DNA of 64,000 nucleotides from Sphagnum compactum (lineage: Eukaryota; Bryophyta; Sphagnopsida; Sphagnales). Shown in pieces: positions 48,621 to 59,680 of this stretch (positions within the stretch are counted from its first letter, which is position 1; the number at the start of each line of letters is the position of its first letter). Under the pieces are notes generated by a model. The model ran no database searches. It was not told where the DNA came from and was given only the letters and a program-made list of their open reading frames with translations. The position numbers and the translations under genes were made by a program. The DNA is taken from contig OZ234494.1 of the NCBI GenBank assembly GCA_965153455.1, forward strand, positions 27,333,354-27,397,353. Direction: 5' to 3'.

Positions 48621-49201
48621 GGGGGCAAGTACTAAGTAGGTACTTATTGTTGATCACTGGTCAATAAACACTTTCCATTTTCTTTTAATGTTGGAAATAG
48701 GTACTTAGTAACTTACCCCTTTTGTGTTTTCATAATAAAAACATACAAGAAAGGAGCCCTGGGAAATTCATTAAAGTTATATATTAAAAGGTTATGGCCA
48801 GTTGGGGTGGCCAAGGACTCTGGTCCAGTGGTGGGTGGTGGCCCCTGACCCAGGACTGACCACTTGTCATTATCTGACGTAATCGGCACTCAGGGAGAGA
48901 TTCTGCCACCTCATTAGGAACTTTGTAAACCATTTGCTGGGACCTCGTGAAGCATTGGTTTGTTGGTTGGAAGACCACTTGACCCTAAGAAGCTTGGGGT
49001 GAATGATGGAATCTTTCCTGAGTGACGATTATGAAATCACATAGAATATATTATTTTCTTTAGAATTAGCAAAGTGCAAAAGAAATGAAAGACATGTCAA
49101 GCTTCTTTGTCAAGCCCTCTTTAAATCTTGATTATCATAAAGTTTCTTATTCTTATGAAAATTATTGTTGCCGTTCTTCCTATGCTTTTGTGTACCTAGG
49201 G
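48621..49201. other. Intergenic stretch, nothing recognised
   Basis: Mixed composition with no supported gene. It ends in TACCTAGGG (49,193-49,201), the left target duplication of the next element. Confidence 0.4.
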
Positions 49202-49682
49202 TAAACCCAGATTTCAGCAAGACGCTAAATAGCCCCCATCGAGCACTGTCCGGCGCCCTTTCTGGGCCTGACAGTGCAGCCCTGCGGAGAACCGTGTGGT
49301 TCTGCTGCAGGGTTTGACTTTCTGACTATAAAAATTATTTAAATTGAAATGAAATCAAGTTTATGTTTTTGTTTGAATCTATGCCAGCGGTTAGTACCAT
49401 GCTTCTTGAGAGAGAGGTCTAGATCTCGAATCTGTATAATCGCAGCAATCCACAATAATTAATATATGCCGAATTGTAAAGTGTAATGTGTCGAACATTT
49501 GTCAACAAAGTTTTTTTTTATGAATAAAAGAACATGTAGAACCATGCTGCGTGGTTTTATGCAGAAGCATGCAGGGCCGAAAAACGTGCAAGAAGAGAAA
49601 CATGCGCCGGACAGAGCTCGATGGGGGGGGGGGGGGGGGAGGTGTATAGGGGGTATTTAGCGTCTCGCTTTCAAAGCTAGTA
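49202..49682. mobile_element. Fold-back Mutator-like MITE with 9-bp target duplication
   Basis: TACCTAGGG occurs directly at 49,193-49,201 and 49,683-49,691, flanking a 481-bp element with long imperfect inverted arms. The left arm has AGCAAGACGCTAAATAGCCC, then CATCGAGCACTGTCCGGCGC, then CCCTGC. The right arm read in reverse has AGCGAGACGCTAAATACCCC, then CATCGAGCTCTGTCCGGCGC, then GGCCCTGC. A 17-base G run at 49,623-49,639 enlarges the right arm. The left arm has its own hairpin (CCCTGC..AGAACC with GGTTCT..GCAGGG, 49,291-49,323). A 9-bp duplication is typical of Mutator-like elements. No transposase is encoded. Confidence 0.75.
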
Positions 49683-49691
49683 TACCTAGGG

Positions 49692-51727
49692 CCACCACAA
49701 CCATAGGTGTGGCTCCATCCTCAATTCCCCACTTTCTAAAATTATGGGTGGCTATGGTCGTCTGTTTTGCCAGCAGCATCTTTCATGATCTCTTTTGGCG
49801 GTTGGCCTACGTATTGAGAGAGAACGTTGAGAGTATTATACATGCATTTGAGCCCCACACTCCAAGGCAAAAAAAGTGGTGATTATCTTTTGCAGTTTAG
49901 TATTAATCTAGAGAACAAGTGTCATGTAAGCCAAATGAATCCAGGTAGTTTATTGTGTAGGGGGGTAAAGCCCCAGGTTGGGACATTCCACAAATAACAG
50001 ACCTACACAAAGGCAATACCCAAATCCAGCCTCACTTTTTGGGAATGTCCCTCACCTATGGGTTTTACATCATAAAGCATGAGATAAACTTAACATGAAT
50101 ATATGTAAAAACACTCCAAGAAAATTCATATTGTATTTGGAGGGTACCTTATATTCATGAATATTGTCCCTCTTGGAAAAGAGGAATGTTAGAGATATCC
50201 TTAAAGTCACAACTAGTTCTATGCCCTTTCTCATCCTGACTTGGGCATTTCACTGCAACTTTGCATGTATTCTTGAAGTCACACAAATTGAGAGCCAAAC
50301 TCAAAAGAAGGGATGAACAACACAAGGGCAATGTTTTTTTACTCACACACCTAGATAGAGTATACAACTTGCTTACCTAGGGGTTAGCAGAGCTTTGCGT
50401 TCAACTTTCACCTCTCTTAGGTTTGGTCCTAGGAGGAGAAGCATAGACAAACTTTTCGATGTTTCTTGTATAAATTTGAAGGAGAAGCCCAAATAGACTC
50501 TTCTACTCTTTTCGTGTAAATTTGGGTTTGAAGAGGAAGTTAAATTGCTTGATTACACAAACAAGCAGTTCATGGAAGTTTGGAAGGAGAATATCCACTT
50601 GGATTGCAATGCCTTCAAACCTCCTTTGGAATTCAATGAGTGTTGAATCTATAAAATGGTTTGAAGGTGGGGCTATGGTCTTTTCAAGAGTTGCGAGAAG
50701 TTCAACATAATTTGGTACAAAATAGAAAGAGAGTGAGTGCATTAGAAATCAAAAGTTAATGAATGAGATGGCAACAAATAAGATGATCATGATCATGACA
50801 AGTAAAGTGCGAGCAAGAACTATGATGATTATAGAAAGAGCTACCCAGATGTGTGATATATGCAATATACAAGGAGCTACCCAGATGTGTGATATATGCA
50901 ATATACAAGGAGCTTAGTGGTACTATACTATGGACAAAACTTGCAACTATTGGAGAGGAGGAGGTCTTTGTTACAACAAAATCCCAAAAAACATGAAAGA
51001 TGAAGGGATGGTGTGAGTGAAGATAGAATTCATGAGCAATTTCATGGTGTGAGTCTTGGATCTGATGATAAATGATCACAAAACCTAGGCATAAAAAAAA
51101 TTTCAATGGAGGAAGGCCGAGGTCACAAAGTCCTTCTTTCTGTCCAAAATCAACAAAAAATCTCTCTCCAGCTTCAACAATGAGAAAACACACAAAATTG
51201 GGGTGAAATTCCAAACACCTCAAAATCAAGGCATTTAAAACTTTAAGCTCGTCTTTTTTTGCTTTGCATCAAGTTCATCTTGTATTTCAAGTTTGTTCCA
51301 TCGCATGTTTTGCTTAACATGGTGTCCTCATCCCCTCTCTTTGGCACTTTACAGATTTTTTTATCACATTGTGTAAGGTAACCTTAGGTAAGGCTAAGGC
51401 ATTCTTGAAATAATGGGCCACTAAGGCTGGAGGCCAAGGGCCCATTATTTCAAGGACTACCCAAGGGTTGTTGCCTAATGTAAAAAATTAGTGATTTTTG
51501 CTTTCTAAAAACAGTTATAGTGGTACTTGATAGGTGCTAGCTAAATAACCACTGAGTATCTCGCAGTTAAAATGTAAATAAAACTAATGCAAGCATTTTG
51601 AAAACTGAAAAGCATGTGTTTGCAAAAGATGGAAGCATTTTGCTTTCTGAAATGCTCACATACAAATTTTGTCCAAAAAAAATGCCTTTAACTACACTAA
51701 TGAAAATCACAAAGGTTTTTACATCTA
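49692..51727. other. Repeat-derived intergenic sequence
   Basis: 49,950-50,060 holds phrases shared with 52,460-52,540 and 53,960-54,020 (GTGTAGGGG, TTTGGGAATGTCCCT). A perfect 36-bp duplication starting GAGCTACCCAGATGTGTGAT lies at 50,838-50,909. It gives two identical 12-residue blocks in a 157-codon minus-strand frame (50,756-51,229) that has no other sign of being a gene. Confidence 0.45.
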
Positions 51728-52023
51728 CTTATAGGTGTAAGATCCCTCTTCCTCTTAAAGAGGAAATGTAAAAACACTTCACCTTCTACACCTCATGATT
51801 TACATATGTTTAGGATCATGAAAATTTTGACTCATGCTAAATATGGGTGGGGAACGTTCCCAAAATGCAAGGCTGACTTCACTATTGATTTGTCCTAGCT
51901 CCTTTTTTTTTTCCTAGAATTCCCCTAGCTTGGCGCTTTACCTTACACATAGATAGCAAGGCATAAAAGGGGACAATTCTTACACCTACTTGTTAAAAGT
52001 GCGAGGGATCTTACACATGTAAG
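51728..52023. mobile_element. Inverted-repeat element, about 296 bp, MITE-like
   Basis: CTTATAGGTGTAAGATCCCTC at the left end (about 51,730) and its near-complement ending at about 52,022 pair over 21 bp with two mismatches. The centre is AT-rich and encodes nothing. No clear target duplication was seen. The right flank (AGGCATAATTTCCCTCCCA, 52,030) recurs at about 54,075. Confidence 0.5.
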
Positions 52024-54150
52024 TGTGGTAGGCATAATTTCCCTCCCACACTCAAGGAATGGTCACAAGATCCCACCTCTTTTCTCACGGATTTATTGCC
52101 CTCCAGTAATACATATTCACTGGGGAATTTCTAGGAGTAAATTTTATGAATCTAATTAGCTGCACATCCACTTGGGATCTCCAACAACTTTTCATTGCAT
52201 GGCATTAAAATTCTAGGGTCTGGAATCTGACTCCTAAAATATATATTCAGACGTGGAGCTGCATTCTACCAATGCAGAATCTCCTGATGTATTTGGAAGG
52301 CAACTATATTTGTAAATACTACCTCCTCAAAATGGGAAGGCACTGAAAATTCTGAACCTTACAAGAGGCCTCTTTCACCTACTTAAGAGGCCTTTGATGC
52401 ATAGGTATGTATGTGTAGACTCATGATAATGTTCAACTCATGCTTCACAAGAGGTAAGGCCAATGTGTAGGGGATAGTCTCCAAATGCTGAGCCAGACTC
52501 AGCCTAGGCCCTATACTTTGGGAATGTCCCTTTTGTGAGCCTTGGCCTACCACAATCCCCCCCCCCCAAAACCACACGCATACACATGCATAACATACAG
52601 ATATGGACGTAGAGAGAAGTTATTATGACCCCTATAAAATGTGAACTATCCACAATCTAACTCTTAAAGCGTTCAAAGTTTGTGTACCAATTGCACACAA
52701 CTGAAATTTTTTCCAAAAGTTTGAAGTTTGCAAATATTCAACATATACTATGGAGAAGGAAAGGTGCCTGCTACCTACCACAATACAGGGGGTGGAGTCA
52801 GTTGGGTTTTCCTCAAAGGTCTTTGATGTTGTAAATATTCCTGCAAGTGGATATAGTATATAAAGAATGGATGACGATTTTCTGACACATGGTGTTTTCA
52901 TATTGCTTTGATTGCTGTCTACTGCGCCATGCGATACGTCATCTACTCGTATGCTTCCAACTTGCCATCTCTTTTTGGCTTGCAGCTCGTTGCAAAAGGG
53001 TTGGCCACTTCTTTTCTCAACATAGGACAAAACTTCATGGACTGTATGTACCTACATCAGCTCCCATCGGCCCCACATAACATTTTACTTGTAAACTTTG
53101 AGACGCCTCCATAAATGCCAAACTCGGAAAGAACTAGGATGGGCTCTTGCCCAACAGCTCAATTTGCCAACAAGAGGGCAAATTCTGCAACCTAGGCCAC
53201 CTGGGTGTTCACCACATGCTCATCTACGGGAAACTGTCATCATCATTCATCCAAGGCTGGTACCAATGTAGGTGTTGCTTGACCCAAAGGATTTCCTACC
53301 GAGCCTACAATAAAGATGTAAACTGCTTATGGAATACCTTACCTTCTTGTGATTTGATGGAATTCAAATAAATAATCAGACAAAGCTAATTCTCTTGGGA
53401 ATTATCATGAATTGTATAAAAATTTGTTAATCCATTTAGATGACTATTCTAAAAGTTTCAAATTGAAGCAGTGAACATTAGTCCTTGTTTCTTAATTATA
53501 TTTTACAAAAAAGTTCGAGTCATCCTACAAGTGCACGATGCAAGTTGCCTCATCTCTTGCATCCTCACCCATGCATAGAGCATCACTCCTCAACTATGGC
53601 TCATGTTTCATAGGAAGAGAAAGGAATCTGTAGAACTAAAAAGTAGAGGAAACAAAAAAATAATTTAATCCAAATATAGGGTTATAGCTTCAATCTTGAA
53701 TAATCTCAAAATATCTTATGAAATAGCTATAATTATAGAAAAGTAATGAACAATAGACATAAGCATATAATGAGAGTCTAAATATGTGAGGAGTCCATGT
53801 GTTGAACCCTAAAAGCTCAATCTTCAAACGTCAAAGTGACCACCTAGCCTGATGTACGTACATACAGTCCATGAAGTTGGCAATTACTTAGTTTCATCGT
53901 TTGCCAACCAAAACTGACCATCTCATAGGTGGTTGATGTAGTTTCTATTTCGTGTTGGGTAAATTGTGTGAAGAGTAAAGCCCTTGGAGGCATTCCCAAA
54001 ATAAGGGCCTTAGGATGAGGGGATAGTCCAAAGCCTGACCCACACTTTTAGGATTAAATGGCAGCTTAATTAGGCATAAGTTTCCTCCCATGCTTAAGGA
54101 GTAGGATAAGATCCTTCCTCTTTCCTAAAAAGGGTGTTCATGAAGCCCTC
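52024..54150. repeat. Copies of a dispersed repeat family
   Basis: 52,028-52,085 (AGGCATAATTTCCCTCCCA followed by CTCAAGGAATGG and AAGATCC-ACCTCTTTTCT) matches 54,073-54,128 (AGGCATAAGTTTCCTCCCA, CTTAAGGAGTAGG, AAGATCCTTCCTCTTTCCT). 52,460-52,540 shares GGGGATAGTC and TTTGGGAATGTCCC with the copies near 49,960 and 53,980. A C run (52,557-52,567) sits between. Short frames at 52,632-53,371 have no recognised motif. Confidence 0.5.
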
Positions 54151-56057
54151 TAAATACATTAGGTATTTTTTCTAAATGCTCTAAGAATTTGGCATAGTTT
54201 ATCAATTGGAATGTGAATCAATGTGAATAGAACCAGTAAGAGAACCAATGTTAGGTGGGTAATATAGTTTTGTATCTTAAAGATTTGAGTATTTTCCAGT
54301 GTCCTCAATAGTTGATAAAAAAAAGCCTCATTTAGCATTCTTGACAAGCTACTCAAGATGATATGAATTGGGTATAATATATCATATATCAATGTTGGCA
54401 GGTTTCAAGTTCTGGGTTGGTTTCTGGACCAGTGTTCTTTATCTAATGTTGGATAAGTAGGCTGCAAGTCCATTCTTCTGCTATAACCGAAACATAACGG
54501 ATATTTGGACCATGCAACCAACCTCCTTTTGGAAATTGAAGCTGGACTGGAACGGTGTTTGCAGTCCTTTGCATAGATTTTGAGTTTTCTAGGGAAGTAA
54601 TCAGTACCTTTTCTCTCTCTCTCTTTGTTTTTGAAGTGGAAAACAACAGGTTAGTTGGCCACTTTTAATTTAGGTACAACATTAGTACTCCACAATTTCA
54701 AATCTTTGGCCATGTGGAATGTAACCTGTAAGTGGCAAGGACTTTGTTTCTGAATGGAATCAAGTTTTTAATTCTTTTCAAAAACATCAAGAGCAGAAGT
54801 TCAGTACCTATTTTGAAGACCCTTGCTGGGAGCCAAACCAATGACTTCATCAAATGCTTTAAAAAGTTGTGATGGTAAATTTTATCTAACTCACAAAGTA
54901 ATTAGAAACCAAAATGGAAAGTTCTGTCAAATTAAATTCTTCAGTTAATTAGTCCATATTCCTGTGAACCTTAAAGATGACTACAGATGCTTTTTTTTTG
55001 TCTATAGAGTCTAGACAGGCCTTCGAGCAACTTGCCATGTGCACCAAATTATTAACTTCTAAACATATGATCTAAGCCATTATTATCTGGCTTCTTTTTT
55101 AAATTGAAATTGGTCTGGGTGATGGAAATTTGAACACGTTTAATTTTCTCTTCTTAGTTGTGTGGGTTCCACATAATCTGAACTGCCACAAACTAGTTGG
55201 ACAATTCCTAGCACACTAAGTAATAAACCCTAATTGGATTTCCAATCATGTATTGATTCAATTTTTCAACTTGCCACAATTAACGCCAACCCCCTAATCT
55301 AATGAATGTCAATGGGTATATCTAAAGAGTCACAAAAATTGTAACAAGTTTTTAGTTTACATGTTTAAAGTTACTTTTAATTTTAAAATCTCTTGAATGT
55401 TTAATACTTTTATTTGGGCTTCATCATGCTTTGCACTACAGTGGCTATCAATTGACATGAGGTCAAAATATTAATATATTAAAAAAAAATTAGTTGCTAT
55501 ACATTGATAATTCAAAATCATATAGATTTTCCATTAAATTATTTTCACTTCCATTCCTTTTACAATATAAGATTTAATTCTCACATATTAAAACATTTAT
55601 AGCACCCATGATGTATTTTTTGATACCATTCATTGCCTTATAAAAGAGAGAGAGGGGGGGGGGGGTCATTCCAAGGTCTTCCTTCCTATCATGTTTCCTA
55701 ACAACCCTTCATTCAAAAAACTATAAAAATATAAAATATTTTGGACCCTAGTGCTTTTAATGGTCCCTTATGCATTTCTTGGTGCCCTTGATGTCCTCCA
55801 AGAGTGCATCTAAGGCCTTCAACACTGAACCTCTTGGTGCCTCCCATTGCCCCCATTGCACACAAAAATAAAACATGTCTAACTAGAGCTTTTGGTGTTT
55901 TTAGCATGCCTTTTCGACACCCCTACTAAATTGTTCATTGCTATTTTGTTGTTCCTTGACAAAATTTTCATCTTTTTATTGTTCCCCTGTTTTGTCATTC
56001 TTGGTTTGTCCATACGTGTTTTTGTTGTTATTGAAGCTTAGGGTGCAAATACAACAA
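54151..56057. other. AT-rich intergenic sequence
   Basis: No gene was recognised. (AG)n running into a G run lies near 55,646-55,665, and a (CT)n run near 54,611-54,624. Confidence 0.4.
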
Positions 56058-56570
56058 CCAAAGGAGCCAATGAAATTACTTTATAAAAGGACAATGAGTC
56101 TTTTTTAGTAGTTCTTTTTATTTTTTCATATGAAGGAATTTTTTTGATGATTTTGTATTGCATAAAAAATGCACATAATGGCCCAAATATATCACATGTT
56201 TTGTGTTAGTCATTGTTGAATAATTATGAAAATTTCAAAATGTGTAGATTTTTTCAAATTTTGCATTTCTTTTTTAAAAAAATCATAATTCTGAATTATA
56301 CCAAATATGCTAACTATTTTAGGTTTTAATTTCTTGTATCATAAATTGCAACTTAGTTTCATATGGCATATACATTATAACCCATTTACACATTGTGGTA
56401 AAGACTCTTGAAATTTTGAGATTTTGAAACATATTTTGAATTTTTTAAATTTAATTATTTCATAAACTTTTACATTGTGAATGATTTTTTAGTATGGGTA
56501 GTAAGTTATTATCATCTAATGTTTTTTATCATCAAAATTTCTTTATTACAAGAGTCCTTTACTAAAACCA
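56058..56570. repeat. Segment homologous to the intron at 25,620-26,160
   Basis: The landmark phrases listed for that intron occur here in the same order and with similar spacing (GAGCCAA, ATTACTTTATAAAAGGA, TTTTTTCATATGAAGGAATT, TTTCTTGTATCATAAA, ACATTATAACCCATTTACA, TGTGGTAAAGACTCTTGAAA, GAGTCCTTT). Flanking exons of the pseudogene family were not found here, so a dispersed repeat is slightly favoured over a dead gene copy. Confidence 0.6.
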
Positions 56571-59550
56571 AAACTCAAAATTAAATTTCATGAATTTTTA
56601 AAAAAAATTCCTCAACACTAATTTTAATCATTTAACACAACTCAAAATGATTAACATAACTTTAAAATGTTAAAATAAAAACATGTAAATTTTTTTTATA
56701 ATTCTGACCATTATTGACATGGTTTTTGGATCCTTTGAGCATATTTGCACCACTTAGGTTATCCTCAAACCAAAACACCCCATCAATTTGAATGTTTACT
56801 AAGAATGCCCAGATTTGAAAACATTTGTTAAGTTGACAACCCATCTTGGGATGCCCTTTTTAGACCTTGGTTTAACAATAATCATATAAAAAGTTAAGAA
56901 ATTTCAGAAATGTTAAATGTATCAAGTCTTGAATAATTCTAAAAAAAACCAAAGTTCTTATTGGTTAGTGGTTTGTTTTAGAATTAATGTCATGATTATA
57001 AATTGTCCTAGTTTTCTTTTCATATGTTGAAACAAAATGTTGAAAGTTTTAAAAAATTAAGCCAAGTTGTAAAACCATAATCTGTAGGTTAAGAACTTCA
57101 ATTATAATATAATCTTCATGCTTCAAAACATAAATAATGTATGATTTAATATGCCATTAAACCTCAAAAGTGTAGTTATTTAAGGAAAAGATGAAACACA
57201 AATGCATTCAAGAGTGTGAATCATGCACTTTTAATTAACAACATGCACAAAGGAATCTCGAAGTTTTCAAGATCTTGGTGTGATACATAGTGATAATAGG
57301 CTGAAAGACATGATTTATGGTTAACATGCAATTGATTTAACCACAATATGAAATTTTTGAATCATGTAGAATTTGAAATCAAAAGCCAAACTTTGAACAT
57401 GATTCAACTATATAAAAAATGAAAAAATATATAGTTATATAATTTTTAAAATTTATGATTAATTTGCATGGTATTTGAAGTCTTGCCATCCTAATTTGCA
57501 CCCAATTTGCAAACATTGATGCATTGTTCACAAACTAGATCACTTCTTTTTCTTCTTCCCTTTTGTTGTTACCTTCTTTTCTTTCCTTTTTTCTTCTTGT
57601 AAAGCTTTTATGACAACAAGTCATTCATCTTTCCATGCATTTAATTCAAATAACAACACACATTTAAAAAAAAGTTACAACATATTCATGGGATGTGGAA
57701 AAAACACATGATTTAATAGATTCATAATATATCAAAATTGTTTAAATACAATTGATTAACGCACTATTAAGAAAGCTTCAACACACATATTTGGAATAAT
57801 TAATGAAATTTTAATATTTCATGTCAACATAAAATATTCTTGAACATTCCAAAAGACTATGTATTTTTATTTTTCCTTCACATAATTTTGTTATTTGAAA
57901 AAGTGGTTTTGAAATTTACAAACAAATTATACATAGTATAATTAATGTAAAAGATGTCAAGGTAAAATGTTCATAAATAAAATATAAATATAAATATGAC
58001 ATCCAATAAATCATGCAATAAACAAGGTGGACTATTTTCTTTTAATAGGTCATATTTGCAAAAGGGACAAAGATCACCAAATGAGTTTTAAAAGACATAC
58101 AAACCATTTGATCTCATCAAGGCATGCTTGTTTTATGGCAACATTTTCATCTTTTATACTCTTTTGCAATATCAATAACAATTTTAAGGGTTTCCATAAG
58201 TTGCAAGGATGTTTTAAATTCATATAATAGGAAATCAATAATTTTGTATATTATAAGTTTATAAAGGTTTATCATCAAGGAATGACATTTGTAATGAAGA
58301 AAATGATGGTCATTTGTGCATATAATCAACAATGTTCCAAATTAAATTTTTTATTAATGAATCTCCAAAAAGAATCATGAAAATATCACAAATTTAATCC
58401 ATCATGAGTATGTAGAAAGATCATTTTTATTTAATAAAAGATTCATGCCAAGGTCTAAGTTATACATCTTTACGATAGAAAATTTGAATTGCCAAACATG
58501 CCATTATTCTAATATATTTTTAATAGACATTTGATTTTTGTCACAATTTTGCACAAAGTTATTTTAGTTTATTTTATTCAGATGTATGCAAACTTGTAAC
58601 AATGATCAAATGGAATTTTGCATGTATAATGTTTTATAAAAATTCATAAATTCTTTTTCAATTTTGTTGAAGATTGATTTTACAAAACAACAAAATGCCA
58701 AATATGGATTTCAAAGATAGTATTATTTGCAAGTACACTCCTTTCATCATTATTTGACCACTTTTCTTTTGTATTAAATTTTATTTTCTTGAGTTGTTTT
58801 ATCTTCTGATGCATCTTGTTTTTATATTTTGACAAATATGTAAGCTTTAAGTATTTTTATTTTTATTTTTCTTTTGAAAGATGAATATCCATGTCACTTA
58901 AAACATGTTTGTAAAGATATAAATGGTTTGTTATCATATGGCTTGTGTTATACAATAATGATGTGATGCATAAATCCTTATCAAATTATCAAAACACAAA
59001 TCAAAAAAAATTTCTAACCCCAAAAAACAAAATACATAGGAAAAACATTTTTAAAAAATCACATCCTTCTTTATTTGGTTCCTTAAATCTTTCAATCATT
59101 TCTTTTCACATATTGCACACAGAATGAATGAACATCATTTGTTATAAAATGCCTTAAATGAGTGCAAATCATAATGAAGGGAAAAAAAAAGTGTGCATGC
59201 CCAAAGTTCAAACATAAAAACACTCTTGACAAAAAATGTTCCATCAAATATCACAATTTATGTGAGAAAAGACAATTGTACACAATTTTAGTATCTTAAT
59301 TTTGTGACCAACCTTCATTTTTGTTTTGTGTTCAAAAACACATAATTTTCATGGATCATTACTAAGCTCATAATGTGCTTTCACATTTGCTCCCTCTTGC
59401 CCTTTTTACATATAATTCACAAATAGTATTTACATAATTGCAAAAAATCACACAAATTCATACAATTTATGATCTATGAAACTAGAAAAAAGAAAATTGA
59501 GTACCATGCATAATATTGAAACAAGTCCATCATGGTTGTTTTCAAAAAAG
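56571..59550. other. Very AT-rich intergenic sequence
   Basis: No gene, RNA or bounded repeat was recognised. A pyrimidine-rich tract (TTCTTC/TTTTC) lies at 57,541-57,598. Confidence 0.4.
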
Positions 59551-59554
59551 AAAT

Positions 59555-59680
59555 AAAAAGGCATTGTTTCATTCTCACCTTTTACATTGACATCTACTCC
59601 TTTGTTAACAATCTCTTGAACAATGTCAACATATCCACATGAAACCTAATTACACAACACATTCGTACGTCAATGCCATG
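59555..59680 (-). pseudogene. Single ankyrin-repeat-like fragment
   Basis: On the minus strand one frame reads CGYVDIVQEIVNKGVDVNVK, close to the ankyrin-repeat consensus G-HVEIVKLLL--GADVNAK. It is preceded by two stop codons and followed by low-complexity residues. Ankyrin repeats mediate protein binding; a lone repeat in such decayed surroundings is most likely an exon relic. No second repeat was found nearby. Confidence 0.4.

Noticed and set aside
50756-51229. 157-codon minus-strand frame with a duplicated 12-residue block
   Set aside because: His/Phe/Ser-rich composition, no recognised domain, and the duplication is a simple 36-bp DNA repeat.
52632-53371. Frames of 60-132 codons on both strands
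   Set aside because: They overlap each other, lack motifs and lie within decayed dispersed repeats.
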